From NCBI RefSeq assembly GCF_035956715.1, contig NZ_CP108381.1, positions 1,364,001-1,428,000 of the forward strand: 64,000 bases of DNA, in the 5' to 3' direction. Positions 1-9,015 of this stretch are shown piece after piece. The notes below the pieces were generated by a model. It saw only the letters and a program-made list of their open reading frames with translations, made no database searches and was not told the DNA's origin. How positions within the stretch are numbered: the first letter of the stretch is position 1; the number at the start of each line of letters is the position of its first letter. Source of the stretch: Nocardia sp. NBC_01329 (GTDB lineage Bacteria; Actinomycetota; Actinomycetes; Mycobacteriales; Mycobacteriaceae). The position numbers and the translations under genes are program-made.

Positions 1-743
1 CGGCGTTCCGCTGTCCGGTCTGCGGCGGGCGGATACTGCGCGCCGTGGTGATCGGTGCCGCGCGGACCGCCGAGGAACTGGGCAGAGCGTTTCCCGGGGT
101 GCCGATACGCGGGTCCAGCGGCGCGGCCCTGCTGGATACGGTGCCGCCGGGTCCCCAGGTGGTGGTGGCCACCGTGGGCGCCGAACCGCTGCTCGACGGG
201 GGCTACGGTGTGGGGCTGCTGCTGGACGGCTGGGCGCTGCTCGGCCGCGCCGATCTGCGCGCCACCGAGGACACGTTGCGGCGTTGGTTGAGCGCCGCGG
301 CCCTGGTGCGGCCGGAGGGTCAGGTGCTGGTGATGGCCGACCCCGCTGTGCCGACCGTGCAGGCCCTGCTGCGCTGGGATCCGGCGGGTCACGCGGCCGC
401 CGAACTCGCCCAGCGGACCGAGGTCGGGTTTCCCCCGGCGGTGCGGATGGCGGCGGTCGACGGCACCTCGGCGGGGATCTCCGGTCTGCTGGCCGCCGCC
501 GACCTACCGGTGGAGGTGGAGGTGCTGGGCCCGGTGCCGTTACCGCCCGGTGCGCGACCGCCGTCGAGTGCCCGCAACGCCGGCGACGACGCGGGGGCCG
601 AGGTCGAACGGATACTGCTGCGTGTGCCGCGGCGGCGCGGCGCGGCCCTGGCGCGGGCGCTCATCGCGGCTCAGTCGATCCGCAGCAGTCAGCGGGCGGA
701 TTCACCGCCGCGCGTTCAGATCGATCCCTTGGATATCGGCTGA
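1..743 (+). CDS. priA: Primosomal protein N' (PriA), C-terminal part
   Basis: This is the 3' end of a gene that begins before the window; it reads in the frame starting at base 3. PriA helps restart stalled replication forks. The visible part opens with CPVCGG, which fits the last Cys pair of the zinc-binding region, and continues into the C-terminal helicase-like half and the terminal domain (FPPAVRMAAVDG, then VEVLGPVPLPPG). Actinobacterial PriA proteins often lack normal helicase ATPase motifs; that part lies outside the window and cannot be checked here. Placement upstream of def-fmt-rsmB matches the mycobacterial order (Rv1402, Rv1406, Rv1407), which supports the identification. The gene ends with TGA at 741-743. 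Confidence 0.88.
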   Translation, partial: AFRCPVCGGRILRAVVIGAARTAEELGRAFPGVPIRGSSGAALLDTVPPGPQVVVATVGAEPLLDGGYGVGLLLDGWALLGRADLRATEDTLRRWLSAAALVRPEGQVLVMADPAVPTVQALLRWDPAGHAAAELAQRTEVGFPPAVRMAAVDGTSAGISGLLAAADLPVEVEVLGPVPLPPGARPPSSARNAGDDAGAEVERILLRVPRRRGAALARALIAAQSIRSSQRADSPPRVQIDPLDIG

Positions 744-1114
744 CCGCGGGGGCCTTCGGCGAGCGCGGTGGCTGCCGCCGTCCATTCGCTTCTCGGCCCG
801 GAGCGGTGGGTCGCTCCTGACGGGCTGACACGTTCGCGGCTGCCGCCTGATCGTCTCGGCGCCCACTCGATCGGCCGAGGTGGGCCGAGGCCGTTCGGCG
901 AATGTGCCGGACGAGGGTTCTGGCTCCGTGCAGTCGGGCGGGAGAAGGCCCCACTGTCGGCGGACCGCAACGAGCGGCGCTCCACGTCTTCTGCGCTCAC
1001 TGATCTCGCGACGTCCGAACCGGTTGGGAATTTCCGGACCCAGGGTTGTGTTGGATAGATTGTCGATATATCGTCGATGCTACGCAAACCGATCGAGTAG
1101 CTCAGGAGGCTGCT
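744..1114. other. Intergenic region before the PadR gene
   Basis: This 371-base stretch separates priA from the PadR gene. I see no convincing gene in it: the open frames on both strands have no recognisable protein and no good ribosome site. The useful content is at the right end, where a T/A-rich palindrome (1064-1073) lies about 40 bases before the PadR start. Confidence 0.5.
1061..1078. promoter_or_regulatory. Candidate PadR operator
   Basis: CGATATATCG at 1064-1073 is a perfect 10-base palindrome within TGTCGATATATCGTCGAT, in otherwise GC-rich DNA. It lies 41 bases before the start of a PadR-family repressor gene. PadR proteins commonly repress their own genes by binding short A/T-centred palindromes, so this is the likely autoregulatory site. 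The assignment is inferred from position and symmetry. Confidence 0.5.
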
Positions 1115-1777
1115 ATGGAGAACATCGAGAACGCAGAATTTCGAATGGGTCGTGGGCGTCGCGGCCGTGGACCTCGGCCCGGCGGATTCGGACCGGGCGG
1201 ACCGCAGTTCCGGCACGGGGGACCGCCCGGCTTCGGACCTGGCTTCGGCGGGGGCTTCGGACCCGGTTTCGGCCCTGGTTTCGGGCCGGGATTCGGCCGT
1301 GGGCGGGGTCGCGGTGGTCGCGGCCGGCGCGGTGACGTCCGAGCGGCGATTCTGCTGCTGCTCACCGAGCGTCCCATGCACGGCTACGAGCTGATCCAGC
1401 AGATTCGCGAACGCAGTGACGACCTCTGGCGGCCCAGCCCGGGCTCCATCTACCCGGCGCTGTCCCAGCTGGAGGACGAAGGTCTCATCACCATCGAGAA
1501 GGTGGCCGGCCGCAAAACCGCGCAACTGACCGAGACAGGCACCGCCCATGTCGCCGAGCATCGTGCGGAGCTCGGCGATCCGTGGGCCGAAGTCAAGCAG
1601 GGGGTCGGCGAACAGGCCAGCGACCTGCGGGCCCTGATCCCGCCACTCCTGGGTGCGGTCGCGCAGGTAGCTGCCGCAGGTACCCCGGAACAGGCCGGCA
1701 AAGCGGCCGCGGTGCTCACCGACGCGCGTAAAGCGTTGTATCGCATCCTCGCCGGAGACGAGGAAACCGGAAAGTAA
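1115..1777 (+). CDS. PadR-family transcriptional regulator with FG/RG-rich N-terminus
   Basis: The predicted product is a 220-residue DNA-binding repressor. The start is ATG at 1115, preceded by a strong AGGAGG ribosome site at 1104-1109. Residues about 12-65 are low complexity, rich in Gly, Arg and Phe, with repeated GFGP units. The winged-helix PadR domain follows at about 70-150 (RAAILLLLTERPMHGYELIQ, then PSPGSIYPALSQLEDEGLI and a short wing). A helical C-terminal segment at about 160-215 should form the dimer. The PadR domain call is firm. The ligand and targets are unknown; self-repression through the palindrome at 1061-1078 is likely. The Gly/Phe/Arg tail is unusual for a small repressor, although similar tails occur on some actinobacterial PadR proteins. 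Confidence 0.85.
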   Translation: MENIENAEFRMGRGRRGRGPRPGGFGPGGPQFRHGGPPGFGPGFGGGFGPGFGPGFGPGFGRGRGRGGRGRRGDVRAAILLLLTERPMHGYELIQQIRERSDDLWRPSPGSIYPALSQLEDEGLITIEKVAGRKTAQLTETGTAHVAEHRAELGDPWAEVKQGVGEQASDLRALIPPLLGAVAQVAAAGTPEQAGKAAAVLTDARKALYRILAGDEETGK

Positions 1778-1836
1778 CGGGGTGGTCAAAACCTCGGGCA
1801 CCGGTTTTCCGGGGAGCCGGCAGGGTAGAAGATCAG

Positions 1837-2865
1837 GTGGTGAAACAGTATCGATGGCCGACGGGGCGGGACGGATCACCACGCGGCAGGTTCATCCGGC
1901 GGGCGGTGACCGTGGCCGTCGCACTGGCTGGGTCGGTGTTGCTCGCGAGCGTCGAGAGCACCGCCCAGCCAACGGGTTACCTGGCGCCGATGGTCCCCAC
2001 CGACTCCGGCCCACCGCAGCCCGACCATCTGGGCGCAGTGCTGTACATGAAATCCCACCCGAACGCGGTGCCCCGCGGTGTCAATGATTTCGGGTGTGTC
2101 CCGGACGCCGCACACCCCCGTCCGGTGATCCTGGCACACGGCACGGACGCGAGTGCCTATACCGACTGGTCGGTCATCGGGCCGCAGCTCGTGGATCAGG
2201 GATTCTGCGTATACGCGCTGAATTACGGCGGGAAACCCGGCGCCGGAACCTTCGGCACCGAGGACATCGTGCTCAGCGGCTATCAGATCGCGCAGTTCGT
2301 CGACGACGTCCGCGCCGCCACCGGCGCCCCGAAGGTCGATCTCGTGGGATTCTCCCAAGGCGCCAATGTGACCCGCTACTACATCAACAAACTCGGTGGC
2401 GCCCCGAAGGTCGGCAACTGGGTCGGTCTCGCCTCACCCACCTACGGCGGCGTCATGTACGGGCTGGTGCCGCCGGCCCAGCAGATCCCGGGTGCGCTGG
2501 ATCTGGCGGCCCGGGCGGTCTCGGTGGCGGCGGTCCAGCAGGCGCAGGGGTCGCCATTCATGCTGGAACTCAACGCGGGCGGCGATACCGTGCCCGGGGT
2601 CCGTTACACCACCGTCGGCAGCCGGGCCGACGAAGTGATCCAGCCCTTCGAGAACATCGCCCTGCGTGGGCCCGGTGCCGACAACATCGTCCTGCAGGAC
2701 CGTTGCCCGGTCGATCTCACCGGCCACTTCCACATGGTCTACGACCCGTACGTATACCAGCTGCTGCTGGAGGTCCTCGACCCCGGCCGTGCACCCGAAC
2801 CGGTCTGCGTCCCTGTCGCACTGGGCACCGGGATCCCTCAGGTGGTCATCGGTGGCAATATCTGA
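1837..2865 (+). CDS. Secreted lipase/esterase, alpha/beta hydrolase (class 2 lipase type)
   Basis: This 342-residue protein has a basic N-terminus (about 1-22), a hydrophobic stretch (about 23-43, AVTVAVALAGSVLLA) and an Ala/Ser-rich cleavage region, so it is probably exported. The mature part shows an oxyanion-type HGTDAS at 101, the nucleophile elbow GFSQG with Ser173, a candidate acid at Asp265 and a candidate His at 297 or 299 near the C-terminus. The pattern fits actinobacterial lipases that split ester bonds of lipids outside the cell. Two GTG codons lie at 1837 and 1840, and the first is used here. The gene stands alone between the PadR gene and def. The exact substrate cannot be read from the sequence. 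Confidence 0.8.
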   Translation: MVKQYRWPTGRDGSPRGRFIRRAVTVAVALAGSVLLASVESTAQPTGYLAPMVPTDSGPPQPDHLGAVLYMKSHPNAVPRGVNDFGCVPDAAHPRPVILAHGTDASAYTDWSVIGPQLVDQGFCVYALNYGGKPGAGTFGTEDIVLSGYQIAQFVDDVRAATGAPKVDLVGFSQGANVTRYYINKLGGAPKVGNWVGLASPTYGGVMYGLVPPAQQIPGALDLAARAVSVAAVQQAQGSPFMLELNAGGDTVPGVRYTTVGSRADEVIQPFENIALRGPGADNIVLQDRCPVDLTGHFHMVYDPYVYQLLLEVLDPGRAPEPVCVPVALGTGIPQVVIGGNI

Positions 2866-2986
2866 TTGCTGTGTCCGGCGGCGCGTCCGGCGAAAGGAGC
2901 CTGCCGTAGCCACCGCTCGGGCGCGACGCAGGGGTCGGGCGAACCGTGCGCGGGTGAGGCACTGAAAGTGGCCGCGGCCGCCTACC

Positions 2987-2992
2987 TAGAAT
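2987..2992 (+). promoter_or_regulatory. -10 box for def-fmt-rsmB
   Basis: TAGAAT lies about 40 bases before the def start and is followed by a short leader carrying GGGAG at 3022-3026. It is the best candidate promoter for the def-fmt-rsmB run, whose genes overlap. No clear -35 box is seen. Confidence 0.4.
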
Positions 2993-3031
2993 GAGAGCTT
3001 TCCGCCCTGCCACCTCTCTTCGGGAGCTACC

Positions 3032-3574
3032 GTGACCGTCCAGTCCGTCCGCCTCTTCGGCGATCCCATCCTGCGAGCCCGCGCGGCAGAGGTCACCGAA
3101 TTCGGGCCCGAACTGCGGCAGCTGGTGACCGATCTGACCGACACCATGTACGACGACGGCGGGGTCGGGATGGCGGCCCCACAGATCGGTGTCGGGTTGC
3201 GGGTCTTCGTCTACGACACCCGTGATGCCCGCGGGCATCTGATCAACCCGAGCTGGACCGCGCTCGACGAGGAGGAGCAGATCGGTCCCGAGGGCTGCCT
3301 GTCCATTCCCGGGGTCAATCACGACACGCGGCGTGCCATGCGGGTGCGGGCGACCGGGGTGGATGTGGACGGTAACGCGGTCGAGTTCGAGGCCGCGGGC
3401 CTGCTGGCACGGTGTGTTCAGCACGAAACCGATCATCTGGACGGCACGCTGTTCATCGACCGGCTGGATCCGCCCGACCGGAAGCAGGCCATGCGCACCA
3501 TCCGCGAATCCGATTGGTTCATCGCCGGGCTGACGGTCCGGCCCAGCCGCGCACTCAGCGAGCGGGACCGCTGA
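3032..3574 (+). CDS. def: Peptide deformylase
   Basis: The 180-residue product removes the formyl group from the first methionine of new proteins. All three family motifs are present: [10 protein letters not shown] at about 44-53, EGCLS with metal-ligand Cys89, and HETDHLDG with His131, catalytic Glu132 and His135. Motif 1 has Met47 where many members have Leu. The start is GTG at 3032 with GGGAG five bases upstream. The stop overlaps the fmt start by one base (TGATG), so the enzyme that removes formyl groups is coupled to the one that adds them to initiator tRNA. The length is normal for actinobacterial deformylases. Confidence 0.96.
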   Translation: MTVQSVRLFGDPILRARAAEVTEFGPELRQLVTDLTDTMYDDGGVGMAAPQIGVGLRVFVYDTRDARGHLINPSWTALDEEEQIGPEGCLSIPGVNHDTRRAMRVRATGVDVDGNAVEFEAAGLLARCVQHETDHLDGTLFIDRLDPPDRKQAMRTIRESDWFIAGLTVRPSRALSERDR

Positions 3575-4494
3575 TGCGGATCGTCTTCGCCGGGACGCCC
3601 GAGCCCGCGGTTCCGGCGCTGCGCCGGCTGCTGGATTCCCGGCACGAGTTGGTCGCCGTGGTCACCCGCCCCGATGCCGTCGCCGGACGCGGCCGCAAAC
3701 TGCAGCGTTCACCGGTCGGTCTGCTCGCCGACGAACACGGCATTCCGGTCCTCACTCCCGGAAAACCCGGTGAGCCGGAATTCGTCGAGGCGCTCACCGA
3801 GCTGGCGCCCGACTGCTGCCCGGTGGTGGCCTATGGCGCGCTGTTGCCGGCCCGGGTCCTCGATATCCCGAAGCACGGCTGGATCAACCTGCATTTCTCG
3901 TTGCTGCCGGCCTGGCGTGGCGCGGCACCGGTTCAGGCCGCGATCGCGGCCGGCGACGAGATCACCGGGGCGTCGACGTTCCTGATCGAAAGCGGTCTGG
4001 ATACCGGACCGGTCTACGGAGTGGTAACCGAGCGGATCGCGGTCACCGATACCGCCGCGGACCTGCTGGCCCGGCTTTCGGACAGCGGTGCGGCGCTGCT
4101 CGAGCAGACCCTCGACGGTGTCGAGGACGCGACTCTGCAGGCGGTTCCGCAACCGGCGGACGGGGTCTCCTATGCGCCGAAGATCACCGTCGAGGCGGCG
4201 CAGGTGCGCTGGGACCAGCCCGCTCTGGCAGTGGGTCGCGCGATTCGGGCGGTCACCCCGTTTCCGGGAGCCTGGACCGTGGTGGCCGGGACACGGCTGA
4301 AACTCGGGCCGGTGGAACTGGTCGAAGAGGTACTGCCGGAACGGCAGATCGAGGTACGGAAGACCGGTGTCTTCATCGGGACCGCCACCACGGCGGTGCG
4401 GCTGGGCCAGGTGCAGCCGCCGGGTAAACGGATGATGGCAGCTCTCGATTGGGCGCGCGGTGCGCGTCCGGCGCCCGGCGCGGTGGTCGAATGA
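3574..4494 (+). CDS. fmt: Methionyl-tRNA formyltransferase
   Basis: The 306-residue enzyme transfers a formyl group from 10-formyltetrahydrofolate to Met-tRNAi. The N-terminal catalytic domain begins [16 protein letters not shown] and contains the [11 protein letters not shown] signature at about 109-119, with the catalytic Asp in the SGLDTGPV segment. The C-terminal tRNA-binding domain starts near residue 205 ([19 protein letters not shown]). The start ATG at 3574 overlaps the def stop, and the gene end overlaps the next start by four bases (ATGA). Length and order agree with the family and with the mycobacterial fmt-fmu arrangement. Confidence 0.95.
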   Translation: MRIVFAGTPEPAVPALRRLLDSRHELVAVVTRPDAVAGRGRKLQRSPVGLLADEHGIPVLTPGKPGEPEFVEALTELAPDCCPVVAYGALLPARVLDIPKHGWINLHFSLLPAWRGAAPVQAAIAAGDEITGASTFLIESGLDTGPVYGVVTERIAVTDTAADLLARLSDSGAALLEQTLDGVEDATLQAVPQPADGVSYAPKITVEAAQVRWDQPALAVGRAIRAVTPFPGAWTVVAGTRLKLGPVELVEEVLPERQIEVRKTGVFIGTATTAVRLGQVQPPGKRMMAALDWARGARPAPGAVVE

Positions 4495-6434
4495 ACGGCT
4501 CGGGCGGCGACCGGTCGCGGGGATTCCGCCGGCACACCGCACCCCGCGGGCCGGAGTCCGACACCTCGCGCAGCGAATCGCAGGAGCGTTCGCCGAATTC
4601 CCGGCAGGATGGGCGCCCGGGTGACTCTCGACGCGATGACCGGCCGGGTGGTTCCCGGCAGAGCGATCGCGCGGCCGCGCCGCGCCGCCCGGACCGATCG
4701 GCCGGGACACCGCCGGACAACGCGAATACCGCAGGAGGAGAGCGGCAGCGGCGGAACAGGCCCGAGCCCGGCACCACCGGTGGCGATCCCCGGTCGCAGC
4801 GGAATCGCGGTTCCGGCTCCGGTGACGAGGCAGGCGACGCCCGCCGTCCCGGGCGGGATGCGGGTGCGGCCCCGGAACGTAGGGCCGACGGCCCGGGAGA
4901 CCGGAAGAGAACCGGCGTCGAGAACACGCAGACCGGTCGTCGCCGAGGCGGGGAGGGCCGGGACGACCGGCGTGGTGAGTCTCGGGGGCCGGCGGGCGCG
5001 AAGCGCCATGGCGGCGGGAAGCGGGCCGAGGGGGCCGGAGCGGACCGGAAGCGGGCCGAACGTGGCAGTACCTCCGCGCGTGCGGACCGGCCGGTACCCA
5101 AGCCTGCGGATCCGGCACGCACCGTCGCGCTGGAGACCCTGCGTGCTGTACGCGACCGGGATGCCTACGCGAATCTGGTCCTGCCCGGACTGCTGCGCGA
5201 GTACCGCGTGGAAGGACGTGACGCCGCCCTGGCCACCGAACTCGGTTACGGTGCCTGCCGTGCCCTGGGTGTGCTCGACGCGGTGATCGCCGATTGCGCC
5301 GGTCGTGAGATCGACGAGATCGACGGCTCACTGCTGGACATTCTGCGACTCGGTACGTACCAGTTGCTGCGCACCCGGGTCGAACCGCACGCTGCCGTGC
5401 ACACCTCGGTCGAATTCGCGCGCATCGAATCAGGTTCGGGCCGTGCCGGATTCGTCAATGCGGTACTGCGCCGGGTCAGCGAGCGGAGCCCGGAGGAATG
5501 GGTCGCCCGGCTCGCCCCCGGCGACCCTGTCGCTCGGCTCGCTTTCGAACACGCTCACCCGGTGTGGATCGCGCGGGCGTTCGCCGACGCGCTGGGCGGC
5601 GACGCGGGCGAACTGCCCGACCTGCTGGCCGCCGACGATGCCCGCCCGCTGGTGCATCTGGTGGCCCGCCCGGGGGATATCACCGCCGAGGAACTCGCGC
5701 TGGTCACCGGCGGTGCGGAAGGCCGCTGGTCGCCGTATGCGGTGTATCTGGAGGGCGGCGATCCCGGCGCCCTGGAACCGGTGCGGGAGGGAATGGCCGC
5801 GGTCCAGGACGAGGGCAGCCAGCTCGTGGCCCTCGCGCTGACCCGAGCGGAGCTGCACGGCGATGACGGCGGCCGCTGGCTGGACCTGTGTGCGGGTCCG
5901 GGCGGTAAGACCGCGCTGCTCGGCGCACTGGCCGATATCGACGGCTACCGGGTGGACGCGGTGGAACCGGCGAAGCACCGCGCCGAACTCGTCCGCGCCG
6001 CGACCAAGGGCCTGCCGGTCGAGGTGCATATCGTCGACGGCCGCGACACCGGCCTGGCCCCCGGCTACGACCGGATCCTGGTCGACGCCCCGTGTACCGG
6101 TCTCGGCGCGCTGCGCCGCCGTCCGGAGGCCCGCTGGCGACGCACCCCCGGCGATGTCGCCGCTCTGGTCACTCTGCAGCGTGAACTGCTGACCGCGGCC
6201 TGGGACCTGCTGCGCCCCGGCGGCGTCGTGGTGTATTCGACCTGCTCGCCGCATTTGCCGGAAACCGTTGCTGTGGTCGCGGATGCGGTCCGGCGCACCG
6301 GCGCCGAACAACTGGACGTGCGACCGCTGCTCCCCGGCGTCACCGGCCTCGGTGCCGGGCCCGCGGTTCAGCTGTGGCCGCATCGGCACGGCACCGACGC
6401 CATGTTCGCGGCCGCGCTGCGCAAACCCGTGTAG
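4491..6434 (+). CDS. rsmB: 16S rRNA cytosine-C5 methyltransferase RsmB/Fmu with long disordered N-terminal extension
   Basis: The predicted 647-residue protein methylates C967-type cytosine in 16S rRNA. A NusB-like RNA-binding part begins near residue 203 ([16 protein letters not shown]). The methyltransferase domain follows, with SAM motif DLCAGPGGK at 465-473, motif IV VDAPCTG with Cys535, and motif VI YSTCSPH with Cys585, the usual nucleophile. Homologues are usually about 430-480 residues. Here the first 200 residues are low complexity, rich in Arg, Gly, Asp, Ser and Pro, with many GDR/GR-type pairs and no visible domain. The start overlaps fmt by ATGA at 4491. A later internal start cannot be excluded, but the overlap supports the long form. 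Confidence 0.9.
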   Translation: MNGSGGDRSRGFRRHTAPRGPESDTSRSESQERSPNSRQDGRPGDSRRDDRPGGSRQSDRAAAPRRPDRSAGTPPDNANTAGGERQRRNRPEPGTTGGDPRSQRNRGSGSGDEAGDARRPGRDAGAAPERRADGPGDRKRTGVENTQTGRRRGGEGRDDRRGESRGPAGAKRHGGGKRAEGAGADRKRAERGSTSARADRPVPKPADPARTVALETLRAVRDRDAYANLVLPGLLREYRVEGRDAALATELGYGACRALGVLDAVIADCAGREIDEIDGSLLDILRLGTYQLLRTRVEPHAAVHTSVEFARIESGSGRAGFVNAVLRRVSERSPEEWVARLAPGDPVARLAFEHAHPVWIARAFADALGGDAGELPDLLAADDARPLVHLVARPGDITAEELALVTGGAEGRWSPYAVYLEGGDPGALEPVREGMAAVQDEGSQLVALALTRAELHGDDGGRWLDLCAGPGGKTALLGALADIDGYRVDAVEPAKHRAELVRAATKGLPVEVHIVDGRDTGLAPGYDRILVDAPCTGLGALRRRPEARWRRTPGDVAALVTLQRELLTAAWDLLRPGGVVVYSTCSPHLPETVAVVADAVRRTGAEQLDVRPLLPGVTGLGAGPAVQLWPHRHGTDAMFAAALRKPV

Positions 6435-6669
6435 TCACCGGGCGTGGGTGTCGACGGATTTCCGAGTCCGCCGCGCTCGCGCCCGGCACACTTGATCCGT
6501 GGGTATCACCTAAGCGAACGTGGTACGACTGGCCGCGGACCTGCCGGACGCCGCCTGGTGGCTGGCAGCCCCCGCTGGGCTGCGCCGGGCCCGGGAGAGC
6601 GCGGGCGACAGCGATCAGCCGCCGGCCCGGCCCTGAACGGGTTGCCGGCGCGAGGGCCCGCGCAGCCGA

Positions 6670-8820
6670 CTACACAGCGTGGACTTTCACCCAGGTGCTG
6701 TTGACGGCGGCGTTGCCGGAGATGCGGTCCACCTGTTCCGGATCGTGCAGCAGGTTGACGTTCGCGCCGGGCACTCCGGCCGCCACCCTCCAGCCGACAC
6801 CAGGTTCGCCGTGACCCCAGCCGTGCGGGATGGCGACCGTGCCCGGCCGGATCTCGTCGCTTATCTCCACCGGAACCACGATGGAGCCGATAGGGGAGCT
6901 CACCGTTGCCCGGCCACCGTCGGCCAACCCGCGAGCGGCCGCGTCCTGCGGGTGCATGAGCGCGGTGCAACGGTCGCGACCCTTCACCATCGCCGGCACG
7001 TTGTGCAACCAGGAATTATTGCTGCGCAGATGGCGGCGGCCGATGAGCCGCAGATCGAAACCCTGGTCGCGGTCGGCGCCGCCCGCACGTGCCTCGTCGA
7101 GCAGCCGGCGTGCCTCGAGGACGAACCGCCGGGGCGCCAGCTGGACCTTGCGGTCGGCGGTGGCGATGAGCGAGCGCAGGCGCGGTTGCAGCGGGCCCAG
7201 GTCGATACCGCCGCGTGCCGCCCGCACCTTCTTCAGCGTGACGCCGCTACGCCCGCGCCGCAGCACACCGTGCGGACCGGCCGCTATCCCCAGCGCTGCC
7301 GCCCGCAGCGGGCTGAACCGGGCGAATACGGCGTTGAGTGCTCGGCCGGTGAGCGAACGCAGCGGGAGCGGCAGGATCTCGGTGGTCAACCGCGCCATGA
7401 TCTCCCAATCCTCGAGACCGTCGTTCTCCGGTTCGACCGCCCGCGTATTGAACCGGATGTTGTTATGGACGCTGAACATGGTGAGCAGGATGTCGAGGTC
7501 CTCGCGTTCCAGCGGCGAGAGGGGCGGCAGGATGATGTCGGCGTGCCGGGTTGTCTCGGTGATGTACATATCCACGGCCACATAGAAATCCAGCGATCCC
7601 AGCGCCTTGTCGAGTTGTCCGCGTTGCGGGGTGGACAGGACCGGGTTGCCCGCGTAAGTGATCATGGCGCGGATCCGGTCCGGTCCGTCGTCGAGGATCT
7701 CCGGGGCCAGTGCCGCGACCGGCAATTCGAACCGGAACGATTTGTATTTCCCGGAGCGGTCAGTCCAGGCGCCGTAATACGGCGATATCCGGCGCGCCAG
7801 TGGCATCAGATCCACCGCCGGGGTGGCATACATCTGGCCGCCCGGCCGGTCCAGGTTTCCGGTGATCGCGTTGATGGTGTTGACGAGCCAATGGGTGACG
7901 GTGCCGGTCAAGGTCTGGCACACCCCGATCCGTGCGTACATCACCGCCGATTTCGCGGCCGCGTGCTCGCGGGCCAGACGCCGGATCGTCTCGGCGTCCA
8001 CACCGGCGCAGGGGGCGGCGTCCTCGGGCGTGAAATCGGCGACCAGATCCCGCAACTCGTCCAGACCGGCGCACTGGGTGCGGACGGCGGTCCGGTCGCA
8101 CAGATCCTCGGTGATCAGCACGTGCAGCATTGCGAGCAGCAGGTACGGGTCGCCGCCGGGCAGGACGGACACGTGTTCGTCTGCCAGGCGGGCGGTCTCG
8201 GTGCGCCGCGGGTCGATCACGACGACCTTGCCGCCGCGGGCGCGCACATTCTTGATCCGGTTCCGGGCGCCGGGCATAGTGGTGACCGATCCGTTGGACA
8301 CCGCGGGATTGGCGCCGATGATCACCATTCGGTCGGTGCGGTCGATATCGGCGATCGGCATCAGGAAATTCGACCCGTACATCTGCCAGGCCACGAATTC
8401 CTGCGGGAACTGGTCGATCGAGGAGGCCGTGTAGAAATTGCGGGTCATCAGGGCTATCCGCAACGCGAAGGCGTACATGATCGCCGAATTGTGCGCGGCC
8501 GGGTTACCCAGGTACATACCGACCGAATGCGGCCCGTGGTCGCGGCGAACCTGCCGCAGTCGGGTACCGATCTCGCGGAAAGCCTCATCCCAGCCGATGG
8601 GTTCGAACGTGTCGCCGACCCGGCGCACCGGGGTGCGGAGCCGGTCCGGATCGTCGTGCAGGCCGGCCATGGCGGTGGCCTTGGGGCAGATGTAACCCTT
8701 GGACAGGACATCGTCGGGATTGCCCTCGATTTCGACGACTTTCGTGTCCTCGACGGTCACCAGGATGCCGCAGTGCGCCTCGCACAGGGTGCACTGCCGG
8801 GCGATGGTCTCAGCGGTCAT
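6670..8820 (-). CDS. Molybdopterin-dependent oxidoreductase (formate dehydrogenase/BisC-like large subunit)
   Basis: This 716-residue enzyme belongs to the DMSO-reductase superfamily. Near the N-terminus the Cys set CTLCEAHC (Cys10, 13, 17) plus Cys45 in ICPKA would hold one [4Fe-4S] cluster. The central molybdopterin regions include MVIIGANPAVSNGS, VVVIDPRRTETARLADEHVSVLPGGD and ITGNLDRPGG. The C-terminal dinucleotide-binding domain is recognisable (NSWLHNVPAMVKGRDRC, then MHPQDAAARGLADG). No Tat signal is seen, so a cytoplasmic enzyme is likely, and no partner subunit or cofactor gene is adjacent. The substrate is unknown. It sits with the sigma/anti-sigma pair between rsmB and rpe, where mycobacteria have none of these genes. 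Confidence 0.85.
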   Translation of the reverse strand: MTAETIARQCTLCEAHCGILVTVEDTKVVEIEGNPDDVLSKGYICPKATAMAGLHDDPDRLRTPVRRVGDTFEPIGWDEAFREIGTRLRQVRRDHGPHSVGMYLGNPAAHNSAIMYAFALRIALMTRNFYTASSIDQFPQEFVAWQMYGSNFLMPIADIDRTDRMVIIGANPAVSNGSVTTMPGARNRIKNVRARGGKVVVIDPRRTETARLADEHVSVLPGGDPYLLLAMLHVLITEDLCDRTAVRTQCAGLDELRDLVADFTPEDAAPCAGVDAETIRRLAREHAAAKSAVMYARIGVCQTLTGTVTHWLVNTINAITGNLDRPGGQMYATPAVDLMPLARRISPYYGAWTDRSGKYKSFRFELPVAALAPEILDDGPDRIRAMITYAGNPVLSTPQRGQLDKALGSLDFYVAVDMYITETTRHADIILPPLSPLEREDLDILLTMFSVHNNIRFNTRAVEPENDGLEDWEIMARLTTEILPLPLRSLTGRALNAVFARFSPLRAAALGIAAGPHGVLRRGRSGVTLKKVRAARGGIDLGPLQPRLRSLIATADRKVQLAPRRFVLEARRLLDEARAGGADRDQGFDLRLIGRRHLRSNNSWLHNVPAMVKGRDRCTALMHPQDAAARGLADGGRATVSSPIGSIVVPVEISDEIRPGTVAIPHGWGHGEPGVGWRVAAGVPGANVNLLHDPEQVDRISGNAAVNSTWVKVHAV

Positions 8821-8963
8821 AACTCACATCACCTTCCGCAGCGTCGTCGCCGACGCGCGATCCGCAGGAACGCCGGATTACGGGCTGATCCGGCTGATCG
8901 GTTGCTCGGGTGAGAAAAGCGGGCTCTCAGGTGATGGCCGATTGAGATGAATTCCCACTCATG

Positions 8964-8979
8964 CTCTCATGTGAGAGTA
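8964..8979 (-). promoter_or_regulatory. Dyad and possible promoter of the molybdopterin oxidoreductase gene
   Basis: CTCTCA-TG-TGAGAG at 8964-8977 is a perfect 6+6 inverted repeat in the 195-base gap between the sigma-factor gene end and the oxidoreductase start. On the minus strand it overlaps TACTCT (8974-8979), a possible -10 box, about 150 bases before the start codon. It could be an operator. The regulator is unknown. Confidence 0.35.
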
Positions 8980-9015
8980 GACCGACCGGCGAAGTGGGCA
9001 CAACAGTCGCGCCGG

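Noticed and set aside
1102..1377. A Pro/Arg-rich minus-strand frame opposite the PadR glycine-rich region
   Set aside because: It mirrors the repetitive PadR coding sequence, and the plus-strand gene has a strong ribosome site and a clear domain.
3709..5331. A 540-codon minus-strand open frame across fmt and rsmB
   Set aside because: Arg- and Pro-rich composition, no motifs, and it lies opposite two well-identified genes. It is a high-GC artefact.
6679..8913. A 744-codon open frame on the plus strand opposite the molybdopterin oxidoreductase
   Set aside because: It is an antisense shadow of a gene with clear Fe-S and molybdopterin motifs. Its own translation has no recognisable domain and is rich in Arg, His and Gln.
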